Shown one piece after another: positions 34,282-42,463 of a DNA stretch of 64,000 nucleotides. Each line of letters opens with the position of its first letter. Position 1 is the stretch's first letter. The notes beneath the pieces were generated by a model. It was given only the letters and a program-made list of their open reading frames with translations, did not search any database and was not told where the DNA came from. The stretch spans positions 186,001-250,000 of the forward strand of contig NZ_MECJ01000033.1 in assembly GCF_014596475.1 (NCBI RefSeq). Reading direction: 5' to 3'. Source of the stretch: Streptomyces sp. CBMA152. Lineage in GTDB: Bacteria; Actinomycetota; Actinomycetes; Streptomycetales; Streptomycetaceae. The position numbers and the translations under genes are program-made.

Positions 34282-34764
34282 ATGGCCTCCCCCGCACAGC
34301 TCTCCGCTCTGAACACCGACCGCGCCAAGCCGTACGTACTCGGCCTCTTCCGTATCGTCATCGGCTTCTTCTTCACCTGCCACGGCGCCGCCTCCCTCTT
34401 CGGCTGGTTCGGCGGTGCGCCCGGCACCGGCGGCTCGCTGGAGGTCGGCCTCTGGCCCAACTGGTACGCCGCCGCCATCCAGTTGGTCGGCGGCCTGCTG
34501 ATCATGGCCGGTCTCTTCACCCGCTCCGCCGCCTTCCTCTCCTCGGGATCCATGGCGTACGCGTACTTCGACGTCCACCAGTCCGGCGCGCTGCTTCCGC
34601 TCCAGAACGGCGGCGAGGCCTCCGCGATGTTCAGCTGGGCCTTCCTGCTGCTCGTCTTCACCGGCCCCGGCGCGCTCGCCCTCGACCAGCTGATCGGTCG
34701 CCGCCGGACCGCCGAACTCCCCGACGTCACGCCCGCCGCCGCGACTGCGGGAGCGTCACGCTGA
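34282..34764 (+). CDS. DoxX-family membrane protein
   Basis: 160 residues from ATG 34282 (GAAGGAG upstream). Four membrane helices with the DoxX core (VLGLFRIVIGFFFTCHGAASLFGWFGG, NWYAAAIQLVGGLLIMAGLFTRSAAF, GSMAYAYFDVHQ). Family members act in redox and sulfur stress, for example with superoxide dismutase in mycobacteria. Upstream 34048-34281 is gene-free and AT-richer near 34180-34240, with a TTGAACTTGCAAGTACTACT segment that probably contains the promoter. Confidence 0.9.
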   Translation: MASPAQLSALNTDRAKPYVLGLFRIVIGFFFTCHGAASLFGWFGGAPGTGGSLEVGLWPNWYAAAIQLVGGLLIMAGLFTRSAAFLSSGSMAYAYFDVHQSGALLPLQNGGEASAMFSWAFLLLVFTGPGALALDQLIGRRRTAELPDVTPAAATAGASR

Positions 34765-34806
34765 CCCGGGGGCACAGCAGTTCACCGGCTCGAAGGTGAC
34801 ACCTCA

Positions 34807-34905
34807 CCCCCGAACGGAAACCCCATGCGCCCCAGGCGTACGCTGTACGGCTGTACAGCGTCCCGGCCGCAGACCAGCGAGAGCGGGGCGCATTCCGTTC
34901 GGGGG
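34807..34905 (+). promoter_or_regulatory. nested inverted-repeat leader of the DedA gene
   Basis: Three nested perfect pairs: 13 bp (34807-34819 with 34893-34905), 9 bp (34825-34833 with 34885-34893, sharing one base) and 9 bp (34840-34848 ACGCTGTAC with 34853-34861 GTACAGCGT, 4-nt loop). The last arm ends GGGGG, five bases before GTG 34911, so the folded RNA hides the only Shine-Dalgarno. It may be a cis-regulatory RNA; the inner dyad alone could also be a protein operator. Confidence 0.65.
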
Positions 34906-34910
34906 TCGCA

Positions 34911-35540
34911 GTGCTGGAGAGTGTGGGGTCGCTGACGGGCAGCCCATGGATTTACGCCGTGGTGACGGTCTCCGTTCTCCTTGACGTGTTCCTCCCCGTG
35001 CTCCCCAGCGGGGTGCTGGTGATCACCGCCGCGACCTCGGCGGCGGCCGGTTCGACCACCGCCGCGGGCGCCCCGCACGCCATACGCGACGTACCCGATC
35101 TGCTGCTTCTCGCCGCCTGCGCCGCCGCGGCCTCCGTCGCCGGCGACCTCGTGGCGTACCGCCTCGCCTGGCGCGGCGGGGCACGGCTCGACCGGGCCAT
35201 CTCCCGCTCGCGCCGTCTGACCCGCGCACAGGAACGTCTCGGCGCCGCGCTGAGCCGGGGCGGCGGCGCGCTCGTCGTCATCGCCCGGTTCGCCCCGGCG
35301 GGCCGCTCCGTGGTCTCCCTCGGCGCGGGCGCGGCACACCGCACCCCCCGGGAGTTCCTGCCCTGGTCCGCCCTCGCGGGGGTGGCCTGGGCCGGCTACA
35401 GCGTCGGCCTCGGCTACTTCGGCGGGCGCTGGCTCGGCGCGACCTGGCTCGGCACGGGCATCTCCGTGCTCGCCCTGTTCGCCGCGGGCTCCCTCGCCGC
35501 GTACGTCATGCGCCGCCCGGAACCGGCCACGGCCGCCTGA
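34911..35540 (+). CDS. DedA-family membrane protein
   Basis: 209 residues from GTG 34911. Hydrophobic helices carry the DedA/VTT elements: LDVFLPVLPSGVLVITA (E/D-x3-P reentrant loop), GDLVAYRLAWRGGAR and the strongly conserved FAPAGRSVVSLGAGAAHRTPREFLPWSALAGVAWAG. Such proteins flip lipid carriers such as undecaprenyl phosphate or phosphatidylethanolamine. Translation is likely controlled by the folded leader at 34807. Confidence 0.9.
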   Translation: MLESVGSLTGSPWIYAVVTVSVLLDVFLPVLPSGVLVITAATSAAAGSTTAAGAPHAIRDVPDLLLLAACAAAASVAGDLVAYRLAWRGGARLDRAISRSRRLTRAQERLGAALSRGGGALVVIARFAPAGRSVVSLGAGAAHRTPREFLPWSALAGVAWAGYSVGLGYFGGRWLGATWLGTGISVLALFAAGSLAAYVMRRPEPATAA

Positions 35541-35579
35541 CCGGGCGCACCACGGCCCAGCGCACCACGAGCCGCCGCG

Positions 35580-35810
35580 CTACGCCGGCGTCCTGACCGG
35601 CACTCCCCGTATCTCCAGCCCCTCCAGCAGCCGGGCCGTCGCCTCGGCCATCTCGTCGACCGCCCGGTCGAAGACCTCGCGGTTGTGCTCGGCGGGCGCC
35701 CGGAAGCCGGACACCTTGCGTACGTACTGCAGAGCCGCGGCGCGGATCTCTTCGTCGGTGGCCTCCTCGGGGAGGGCCGGCGGCCTGAGTGTCTTGATGC
35801 TTCTGCACAT
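35580..35810 (-). CDS. DUF2277 family protein
   Basis: 76 residues from ATG 35810. The N-terminal MCRSIKTLRPPALPEEATDE and the following IRAAALQYVRKVSGFRAP with AVDEMAEATARLLEGL are the whole DUF2277 pattern, at full family length. The Cys at position 2 is conserved in the family. It is a small, soluble, helical protein of unknown function that many Gram-positive and proteobacterial genomes keep as a single copy. Monocistronic; convergent with dedA. Confidence 0.9.
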   Translation of the reverse strand: MCRSIKTLRPPALPEEATDEEIRAAALQYVRKVSGFRAPAEHNREVFDRAVDEMAEATARLLEGLEIRGVPVRTPA

Positions 35811-35866
35811 GCCTCAAGTGTGACGGGTACCACTGACAACGGACCCGGAGATCTTCGCGGACCCAG

Positions 35867-35887
35867 TCAGTTCTCTTTTCGAACTGA
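35867..35887. promoter_or_regulatory. operator-like inverted repeat before the thioesterase gene
   Basis: TCAGTTC (35867-35873) and GAACTGA (35881-35887), perfect 7-bp arms with a 7-nt spacer. It abuts a -10-like TAGCTT just before ATG 35901. The likely ligand is the HxlR regulator encoded convergently at 36341. Confidence 0.6.
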
Positions 35888-35900
35888 TAGCTTCGGCCCC

Positions 35901-36344
35901 ATGACGACCGTTGACTTCTCCACCATGTCCGGCCTCGAACTGCTGCGCTGGGCCCAGCGCGAGCCCGGCCGGGTCCCCTCCATCGGCAAGCTCATCGGCA
36001 TGACCTTCGACGAGATCGACGAGGGCCGCACGGTGATGTCACTCGATCCCCGTCCCGAGTTCTCCAACCCGCTCGGCACGGTCCACGGCGGCATCGCGGC
36101 AACCCTGCTCGACTCGGTGATGGGGTGCGCGGTGCACACCATGCTCCCGGCGGGCGTCGGCTACACCACCCTCGAACTGAAGGTGAACTACATCCGCCCG
36201 GTCGCGCTCGACGCCGGACGGCTCACCGCCGAGGGCACCACGATCCATGTCGGGCGCCGCACCGCCACGGCCGAGGGCAAGGTGCTCAGCGCCGAGGGCA
36301 AGCTGGTCGCGCACGCCACCACGACCTGCCTGATCATCCGCTAG
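35901..36344 (+). CDS. PaaI-type hotdog thioesterase
   Basis: 147 residues from ATG 35901, only a few bases after a -10-like element, so probably leaderless. The hotdog motif is FSNPLGTVHGGIAATLLDSVMGCA, with the active-site Asn/Gly/His of PaaI-type acyl-CoA thioesterases; TTLELKVNYIRPV is the second strand pair. Substrate unknown. It ends tail-to-tail with the HxlR gene, sharing the four bases CTAG that carry both TAG stops. Confidence 0.92.
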   Translation: MTTVDFSTMSGLELLRWAQREPGRVPSIGKLIGMTFDEIDEGRTVMSLDPRPEFSNPLGTVHGGIAATLLDSVMGCAVHTMLPAGVGYTTLELKVNYIRPVALDAGRLTAEGTTIHVGRRTATAEGKVLSAEGKLVAHATTTCLIIR

Positions 36345-36793
36345 CAGACGTCGCCCTCGACGACGGGCCGCATCGCGCGCGGGTCGATGTCCTCCCGGCA
36401 CTCGGGACAGGCCAGTACGGGTACCACCGTGTGCCCGCACGGCTCGTGGCGCAGCCGCACCGGCGGCCCGTCGTCCCCGGCCATCCAGCGGTCGCCCCAG
36501 CCCATCAGCGAGACGATCACGGGGTAGAGCCCGACGCCCTTCTCGGTGAGCCGGTACTCGTACCGCTCGGGCCGGTCCTGGTACTGCTCGCGGCGCAGCA
36601 CCCCGTGCTCCACCAGCGCGGTGAGCCGCTCGGTCAGCACCGGCCGCGACACCCCCGTACTCTCCCGGAAGTCCTCGAAGCGCCGTACACCGCGGAACGC
36701 GTCGCGCAGGACGAGGAGGGTCCAGCGGTCGCCGACCACCGACAGGGCGCGGGCCACCGAACAGTTCGCCGTCCCGATCTCGCTCCACCGCAT
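36341..36793 (-). CDS. HxlR-family transcriptional regulator
   Basis: 150 residues from ATG 36793. Winged-helix HxlR pattern: NCSVARALSVVGDRWTLLVLRDAFRGVRRFEDFRE (conserved Cys of the family), STGVSRPVLTERLTALVEHGVL, YRLTEKGVGLYPVI. The C-terminus adds CGHTVVPVLACPECRED, a potential zinc- or thiol-sensing patch. Shares its last four bases with the convergent thioesterase gene, whose promoter carries a matching dyad. Local control of the thioesterase is probable. Confidence 0.92.
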   Translation of the reverse strand: MRWSEIGTANCSVARALSVVGDRWTLLVLRDAFRGVRRFEDFRESTGVSRPVLTERLTALVEHGVLRREQYQDRPERYEYRLTEKGVGLYPVIVSLMGWGDRWMAGDDGPPVRLRHEPCGHTVVPVLACPECREDIDPRAMRPVVEGDVC

Positions 36794-36817
36794 GGTGATG
36801 AGTCTAGAGTCGGGGGC

Positions 36818-37216
<399 letters not shown>

Positions 37217-37402
37217 ACGCACGCGCGCGTGGCCGCCGGGAAGACGCGCGGGGGACGATCCTGCGTACGACATCAGCCGGACACGGCCCTGCGTAGGGCG
37301 TTGGCCGGAACGTAACTCGGAGGCGAACTTCCGCCGTACGGGAGTAACTTGGAGGGCCAGGGGGCCAGGGGAGCCCCCGATCCGTCCCCAGAGGAACACG
37401 CC

Positions 37403-37687
37403 ATGATCCTGTGGATTCTCGTCCTGGCGCTGGTCCTGTACGGCTTCGGCTTCAGTCTCGGCGGCATAGTGCTCTGCGTCGCCGTGGTGGCCGTACTCTT
37501 CAGCGCCTCACGCCGTGGCCGCTCCACGGCGCCGTCCGCCGGCTCGTCCGGAGCCGGCGGCTCGGGCCGTGGCATGGACACGGACTACCGGTCGTATCGT
37601 GACCGCCGGGACCGTATGGCCCGGTGGGAGCGGCGTTATCGCAGGGAGCGGCAGAGCCGCTTCTTCTCGCTGCGCCGCCCGGACTGA
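37403..37687 (+). CDS. small single- or double-pass membrane protein, hypothetical
   Basis: 94 residues from ATG 37403 (GAGGAA upstream). The first ~33 residues form one long or two short membrane helices (ILWILVLALVLYGFGFSLGGIVLCVAVVAVLF). A Ser/Gly linker and a very basic, tyrosine-containing tail (YRSYRDRRDRMARWERRYRRERQ) follow, likely cytoplasmic and lipid- or nucleic-acid-associated. No family recognised. A strong hairpin follows at 37733. Confidence 0.75.
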   Translation: MILWILVLALVLYGFGFSLGGIVLCVAVVAVLFSASRRGRSTAPSAGSSGAGGSGRGMDTDYRSYRDRRDRMARWERRYRRERQSRFFSLRRPD

Positions 37688-37732
37688 ACGAGCGCCATCC
37701 GCACCATCTGCAAGGAGCACGACCCACGCGCG

Positions 37733-37769
37733 CGAGGGCCCCGGAACGTCGAACGTTCCGGGGCCCTCG
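37733..37769. terminator. bidirectional terminator hairpin
   Basis: 16-bp perfect arms (37733-37748 and 37754-37769) with loop TCGAA, lying between the convergent genes ending at 37687 and 37793. No U-tract, as is common in Streptomyces. Confidence 0.85.
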
Positions 37770-37792
37770 TGCGTGCCGTTGCGTCAGCGCTG

Positions 37793-38557
37793 TCAGTGCA
37801 CCGACGCCGCCGTGCTGTTGGCGGACGTGGCCGCCGGGCGCTCGGCCTTCGCGGGCACCAGGAGCCGTTCGGCGAGATGGCCGAAGACCAGACCGAAGCC
37901 GGCCCACAGGGTGACCTGCATCGCGAGGGCCGCCAGGCGGAACTGCCAGAGCAGCGTCGCCGGGAAGTCCTTCGGCACCTCGTTGACGGCGGGCAGGAAC
38001 GCGTACGCGAGCCCGACCGCGACCAGGAAGGCGGCCGACGCGGCGATGGTCGCGTTCCAGTTGCCGAGGCGCGGCGCGAGCCGGCGGCCGAGGATCACGG
38101 CACCGACACAGAGCAGCACGCTCAGCGCGATCATCAGGAAGTACAGGGCGGTGCGCCTGCCGATCGTGTCGGGGTCCCCGACGGACGGCGGGTTCGCCGG
38201 GTACTTGAGGAACGGCACCACGTAGACGGCGAGCAGCGCGCCCATCGAGATGAACGCCGCCGTGGCGCGCGGCCCGAACCGGCCGATGCGGCCGAGCGCG
38301 ACACAGAACGCGAGGGCGGCGATACCGCCCACCGCCACGCCGAACACCAGCACACCGGTGGCGAGACCGCCGGTGGACTGCAGGGTGCGGCTGAAGACCT
38401 CTTCGCCGTGTTCGTGCGCGTGCGCGTCCTCGAAGGCGATGGCCGAGTCCACCCGGGGCTCACCCAGGAAGTACGCCACGGCGAGCGCGAGCACGCCGGC
38501 CACGAGACCGGCGAGCATGCCACGCACCAACAGCGCCCTGACGGACAGGGAGTTCAC
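37793..38557 (-). CDS. cbtA: CbtA-family cobalt transporter subunit
   Basis: 254 residues from ATG 38557. About six membrane helices; family landmarks are VRGMLAGLVAGVLALAVAYFLGEP with the following acidic/His loop (FEDAHAHEHGEEVFSR) and the FLKYPANPPSVGDPDTI block. The His-rich loop is a likely Co2+ ligand. It follows cbtB by 18 bp under a cobalamin riboswitch, the known CbtAB arrangement for B12-controlled cobalt uptake. Ends at a bidirectional terminator. Confidence 0.93.
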   Translation of the reverse strand: MNSLSVRALLVRGMLAGLVAGVLALAVAYFLGEPRVDSAIAFEDAHAHEHGEEVFSRTLQSTGGLATGVLVFGVAVGGIAALAFCVALGRIGRFGPRATAAFISMGALLAVYVVPFLKYPANPPSVGDPDTIGRRTALYFLMIALSVLLCVGAVILGRRLAPRLGNWNATIAASAAFLVAVGLAYAFLPAVNEVPKDFPATLLWQFRLAALAMQVTLWAGFGLVFGHLAERLLVPAKAERPAATSANSTAASVH

Positions 38558-38575
38558 TAGTCGGTACCCCTGGTC

Positions 38576-38800
38576 TCAGTGGCAGGGGAAGCCGAGGAGG
38601 TGGCGCCCGTCGTGCACCCACTCGTGGACGTTCTCACCGGAGAAGAGGCTGGTGGCGCCCTGCTCGGAGCCGACGAAGTAGAGCAGCACGAGCATGAGGA
38701 TGCCGAAGAAGAGGGCCCAGGGGGCGATCGCCTTCAGGGAGATGGGAGTGATCGCTGGGGTGGCTGGTGCGCTCGGCGCAGGGGCAGCGGAGAGTGCCAT
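38576..38800 (-). CDS. cbtB: CbtB-family cobalt transporter subunit
   Basis: 74 residues from ATG 38800, with CAGGAGG upstream. An Ala/Pro-rich N-terminus is followed by one membrane helix (IAPWALFFGILMLVLLYFVG) and the diagnostic C-terminal histidine motif HEWVHDGRHLLGFPCH, a metal site. It pairs with CbtA. The leader is a cobalamin riboswitch. Confidence 0.93.
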   Translation of the reverse strand: MALSAAPAPSAPATPAITPISLKAIAPWALFFGILMLVLLYFVGSEQGATSLFSGENVHEWVHDGRHLLGFPCH

Positions 38801-38824
38801 GGCAGAACCTCCTGGGGAACACGC

Positions 38825-38960
38825 GTCCCGGTCGTTGGTGCCTTTGTCGACGGTGGTGGGTCTGACTTCCCCGCCTTCGCTCCCTCTTCGAGGGAGCTCG
38901 CCGGGTTCACAGTGGCGCGACCGTGCCGGAATCTCACCGGGCTTCCTTCACACCGTCTTT
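38825..38960 (-). promoter_or_regulatory. cobalamin riboswitch upstream of cbtBA
   Basis: On the minus strand: GGAAGCCCGGTGAGATTCC, then GGCACGGTCGCGCCACTGTGA (B12 box, 38907-38946) and GGGAAGTCAGACCC (38859-38872), the classical conserved elements. A GAGCTCCCTCGAAGAGGGAGC stem lies between them. It precedes cbtB with a short gap, so Co2+ uptake should be shut off by coenzyme B12. Confidence 0.93.
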
Positions 38961-39060
38961 ATGTCCACGCGACCGTACCGCGCGATGCTCCGCGCCGCTA
39001 CGGCGCGCGGGAGCACAGCCCCCGCGCCAAGTGCGTGAACGCCCGTGTTCTGCTTGCCTC

Positions 39061-39624
39061 ATGACCGTACGCGTGATGTTGATCTCACCGCCGGCCGACC
39101 GCTACGCGCGCGAGGCGCGTGTCGGCGACGACGACGCCGCCCCGGACGACGCGGCCGTGCGCCGGGTCCAGGACGCGGCGGCAGCCCTGCCGGTGCCGGG
39201 CCGTCGGCTCAAACCACCCGCGTCGCTCTACGAGTTGGCGCGCGGCCTGCCCACCTGCTCCGAACCGGCCCTGGCCGACTGGGATCTGGGCCGCTGGCGC
39301 GGGCAGCGGCTCGACGAGCTGAGCGGCGCGGACCCTGCGGGCGTGCGCGCCTGGCTCACGGATCCGGCGGCCGCGCCGCACGGCGGGGAGAGCCTGCTCG
39401 CGCTCGTCGCGCGCGTGGGCGCGTGGCTGGACACGCTGCCCGCCGAGGGCGGCCGGGTGCTGGCGGTCGCCTCCCCTGCGGTGATCCGCGCGGCGGTCAC
39501 GCACGCGCTGACCCTGCCGCCCCCGGCGTTCTGGCGCCTGGACGTGTCCCCGCTGACCGTCACCGAACTGTCCGGCCGCTCGGGCCGCTGGAACCTGCGC
39601 TGCGGGCGTCCGCTGGAAAACTGA
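39061..39624 (+). CDS. degenerate histidine-phosphatase-family protein
   Basis: 187 residues from ATG 39061. The overall phosphoglycerate-mutase-like fold is seen in LYELARGLPTCSEPALADWDLGRWRGQRLDEL, the HGGESLLALVARVGAWLD block and the C-terminal VASPAVIRAAVTHAL strand. The N-terminal LxRHG motif is replaced by LISPPADR, and the second catalytic His (normally SHGG) by SPAV. Without both histidines it cannot use the usual phosphohistidine mechanism. It is divergent from cbtBA, and the CobC-like alpha-ribazole phosphatases belong to this family, so a regulatory or B12-linked role is possible. Confidence 0.85.
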   Translation: MTVRVMLISPPADRYAREARVGDDDAAPDDAAVRRVQDAAAALPVPGRRLKPPASLYELARGLPTCSEPALADWDLGRWRGQRLDELSGADPAGVRAWLTDPAAAPHGGESLLALVARVGAWLDTLPAEGGRVLAVASPAVIRAAVTHALTLPPPAFWRLDVSPLTVTELSGRSGRWNLRCGRPLEN

Positions 39625-39635
39625 AGGAGGTACGA

Positions 39636-39669
39636 CGAAGGCCCCCGCCGGGATCGGCGGGGGCCTTCG
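39636..39669. terminator. bidirectional terminator hairpin
   Basis: 14-bp perfect arms (CGAAGGCCCCCGCC at 39636-39649, its complement at 39656-39669) with a 6-nt loop. It serves the plus-strand gene ending at 39624 and the minus-strand tRNA ending at 39678. Confidence 0.88.
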
Positions 39670-39677
39670 TCAAAGGG

Positions 39678-39749
39678 TGGGCATGGACGGTTTCGAACCG
39701 CCGACATCTGCTTTGTAAGAGCAGCGCTCTACCACTGAGCTACACGCCC
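39678..39749 (-). tRNA. tRNA-Val (anticodon UAC)
   Basis: Minus-strand cloverleaf: acceptor GGGCGTG/CATGCCC plus discriminator A, D arm GCTCAGTGGTAGAGC, anticodon arm CTGCT-CTTACAA-AGCAG with anticodon TAC, variable GATGTC, T arm GGCGG-TTCGAAA-CCGTC. The 3' CCA is not encoded (the genome reads CCC). About 72 nt, followed by a terminator on its strand. Confidence 0.96.
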
Positions 39750-39898
39750 GTGACACATCCGTGGAAGGGATCCGTGGATGAGGGAACAGCGTACATGCCT
39801 CCCCGGCCAGACCTGCAAACCCGTACTTTGGAATGATCCCGCGGGCCGGGTGGGCGCGAACTAATCGACCGGTGTGTTCGTTATTACCAGGTGGGAGA

Positions 39899-41338
39899 AT
39901 GAACCGGCAGGCGGACACGGCACTGGAGAGGGATGTGACGGCGACACACGCGCGGCCGTACAGCAGAGCGGGTGCCATCGTCCCCGGTGTCGCGGTGCGG
40001 GCCGCCGGGGTGCGGCGGCAGCTGCGCGATGTGCTGACTCTTGCCGCGCTGCCGCTGGTCGTCGGGGTCGCGGTGCTGCCCGGGGCGTTCGCCGGGGGCG
40101 GGACGCGGCGCTGGTTCGGCGGACGCGGGGAGAGCGTGCGGGCCGACGCGCAGGCCGCCAAGGACGCGGCGGCGGCCGCCTTCTACGAGCTGGACACCGC
40201 CCAGCGCGATCTGCGGATCTCCATCGAGACGATCACGGCCGTGGACAGCTCGCCGGGCGCCCGCAAGGCCGTCGACGACTTCGCGGCGCTCGGCCGGCGC
40301 ATCGACGAGGTCAGCAACGACTACATCACCACGGTCGACGCACACGACCTGGACCGCGACGGCCTGGAGGCCTCGGCCGCCGCGCGGGCCCGAAGCGAGC
40401 TGACCCGCGCCAAGGACGAGCTCGTACGGGTCAAGGGCGAGCTCGACCGGTTCGAGCAGAGCCTGGGGCCGCTGCTCGCCACCGCCGAGACACAGCTGGC
40501 GCGGCTCGCGCCCGCCGTCGAGCGCGCGAGACAGGCGCTCCTCGCCGCGAGCACCGCTCTCGATACGGTGCGGGCGTCCGGGCTGCGGGCGGACGAGCTC
40601 GCCGCCCGGCTGGCCGCGCTGGCCCCGGAGCTCACCAAGCTCAACCAGGGCGCCGGTCAGCACGGCGTGACCGAGACGCTCCAGCGCGCCGACCGGGTGC
40701 TGCGGGAGGCCGAGGTCGTACGGACGGAGGCCGCGCGGCTGCCCGAGCGGGCCGCCGAGATCGACCACCGCCTGGTCTCGCTGCGCACGCGCGCGCAGGC
40801 GCTGACCACCCGCGCCGGAAGCGTCGACCCCGTCCTGAGCGAGCTGCGGCGCCGGTTCTCGGCCGCGTGCTGGCAGGACCTCCAACATGTACCGGACCAG
40901 GCACTCGCCGACGTCAAGCAGGCCGAACAGAAGCTCAAGGAGGCGGCCACCGCGCGCGAGGAGCAGCGCTGGGCCGACGCGACGTCGCGGCTGAGCACGG
41001 TCAGGGCGCTGCTCAACTCCACCGACGAGGCGGTCTCGGCGGCCGGTGACCGGCTGCGGCGCCTCGACGCGGTGGCGAAGGACCCGCAGCAGGAGATCGA
41101 GCGCACCCGGTTCGCGCTGCGGGACGCGCAGCGCCTCGCGATGTCCGGCCGCGCCACCCCGGACCCGCGCCACGCCCGTCCGCTCGACGACTCCGTGGGC
41201 CGCCTGGAGCGCGCGATCGCCACGCTTGAGGGCCGCCACCCCGACTACTGGCACTTCCTCACGGAGACCGAGGCGGTACGGGCCGCCGCCGCGGGCGTGG
41301 TGGCGCAGATCCGGGAGGAGCGCGGGCAGGGGGGCTGA
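39899..41338 (+). CDS. long coiled-coil protein with N-terminal membrane segment, hypothetical
   Basis: 479 residues from ATG 39899; a GTG at 39934 with GGAGAGGG is a plausible alternative. A single hydrophobic stretch (LTLAALPLVVGVAVLPGAFAGG, ~45-66) precedes ~400 residues of nearly uninterrupted alpha-helical heptads rich in Ala, Arg and Glu (AKDELVRVKGELDRFEQS, ERARQALLAASTALDTV, ERAAEIDHRLVSLRTRAQ). It probably forms an elongated, membrane-anchored scaffold. No enzymatic motif is visible and no family name was recognised. Confidence 0.83.
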   Translation: MNRQADTALERDVTATHARPYSRAGAIVPGVAVRAAGVRRQLRDVLTLAALPLVVGVAVLPGAFAGGGTRRWFGGRGESVRADAQAAKDAAAAAFYELDTAQRDLRISIETITAVDSSPGARKAVDDFAALGRRIDEVSNDYITTVDAHDLDRDGLEASAAARARSELTRAKDELVRVKGELDRFEQSLGPLLATAETQLARLAPAVERARQALLAASTALDTVRASGLRADELAARLAALAPELTKLNQGAGQHGVTETLQRADRVLREAEVVRTEAARLPERAAEIDHRLVSLRTRAQALTTRAGSVDPVLSELRRRFSAACWQDLQHVPDQALADVKQAEQKLKEAATAREEQRWADATSRLSTVRALLNSTDEAVSAAGDRLRRLDAVAKDPQQEIERTRFALRDAQRLAMSGRATPDPRHARPLDDSVGRLERAIATLEGRHPDYWHFLTETEAVRAAAAGVVAQIREERGQGG

Positions 41339-41430
41339 CCGGCCCTTCCCGGACGAGTTGTCGCGCGGGCCCGGCAGGCCGATGCTGGGAGTACGTATGG
41401 ACACGTACGTACCGAACGAGGAGGCCACGC

Positions 41431-41970
41431 ATGGCCACCCATCTGCTGCACTCCACCCTCGCCCACCGCGTCTCGCTCGACGAGCACCTGCCCGTCGACC
41501 ACCGGCTGAGCAAGGTCTACCGCGTAGGAGCCGGGCTCGTCGGGCTCTTCCTGGTCGTCTTCGGCGTCCTGGGGCTCACCCACAACATCGGGTTCTTCGA
41601 CACCGGCGGCAAGCAGGTCGCCGGGCTGAACACCAACGGCACCCTGAGCGTGATCTCGATCGTGGTCGGCGCGCTGCTCTTCTTCGGCATGGTCAAGGGC
41701 GGCAACTTCGCGTCCTGGCTGAACATGTCGCTCGGCGTCCTCTTCCTGATCAGCGGGTTCGTGAACCTGGCCCTGCTCGACCGGGGCTCGGCCAACTTCC
41801 TCGCGTTCCAGATGCAGAACGTGATCTTCAGCTTCATCGTCGGGCTGGTGCTGATGGTGTTCGGCATGTACGGGAGGGTCGGCGCGCATCTGCCGCACGA
41901 CAATCCGTACTGGCGCGCGCGGCACGAGGACGCGGCGGAGGAGGGCACTCCGCATCGGCCTCTGCGGTAG
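41431..41970 (+). CDS. DUF4383 membrane protein
   Basis: 179 residues from ATG 41431, with GAGGAGG upstream. Four hydrophobic helices (VGAGLVGLFLVVFGVLGL, VISIVVGALLFFGMV, SLGVLFLISGFVNLALL, VIFSFIVGLVLMVFGMYG). Short polar loops and an N-terminal cytoplasmic HLPVDHRLSKVYR segment fit DUF4383. Function unknown; common in actinomycetes near stress genes. Confidence 0.88.
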   Translation: MATHLLHSTLAHRVSLDEHLPVDHRLSKVYRVGAGLVGLFLVVFGVLGLTHNIGFFDTGGKQVAGLNTNGTLSVISIVVGALLFFGMVKGGNFASWLNMSLGVLFLISGFVNLALLDRGSANFLAFQMQNVIFSFIVGLVLMVFGMYGRVGAHLPHDNPYWRARHEDAAEEGTPHRPLR

Positions 41971-42034
41971 TGGTCGGCCGGTCGGCTTCAGTGGCCGCGC
42001 CCCGTGCTCCGGGTGCGGCCGCTAGCCTGGGCGT

Positions 42035-42244
42035 ATGCCTCGCTATGACTTCCGCTGCCGCTCGTGTGGCGACACGTTCGAGATCAGTCGGCCTATGGCC
42101 GAGTCGTCCGCGCCCGCGACGTGCCCTGCGGGGCACTCGGACACGGTGAAGTTGCTTTCCACCGTGGCGGTGGGGGGTGCGTCCCGGAACGCGGCGCCCT
42201 CCGGGGGTGGCGGTGGATGTTGCGGTGGGGGTTGCTGCGGCTAG
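42035..42244 (+). CDS. FmdB-family zinc-ribbon protein
   Basis: 69 residues from ATG 42035. MPRYDFRCRSCGDTFEISRPM with later CPAGHSDTVKLLS gives the four-ligand FmdB zinc ribbon; the tail GGGGGCCGGGCCG is Gly/Cys-rich as in many actinobacterial members. TAGCCT 8 bp upstream of the start suggests a leaderless transcript. Proposed as a regulator or metal carrier; unproven. Confidence 0.92.
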   Translation: MPRYDFRCRSCGDTFEISRPMAESSAPATCPAGHSDTVKLLSTVAVGGASRNAAPSGGGGGCCGGGCCG

Positions 42245-42417
42245 CCCCCGGGGGCGTTGTTGTTTGACTGCGGGCCGTCTTGGGCTGGTCGCGCCCACGC
42301 GGCGGAGCCGCACAATGTCACAGCCCCGCGCCCCTAAAGGCAGGGGGTTGCGCGCGTCGCACCACGGAAGCCATGCCCCCTGAGCGCGGCTTTCGAGTGC
42401 GGATCGTGCGTGGCTTG

Positions 42418-42438
42418 TCGCGCAGTTCCCCGCGCCCC
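42418..42438 (-). repeat. interspersed 21-bp repeat, inverted copy
   Basis: Exact reverse complement of the 16877-16897 repeat, 26 bp from the end of the O-methyltransferase gene. The rest of 42245-42463 holds a related fragment (CCCCGCGCCCCTAAA near 42323) and no gene. Confidence 0.75.
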
Positions 42439-42463
42439 TAAGAACAGGGCGCACCGCACCTGC

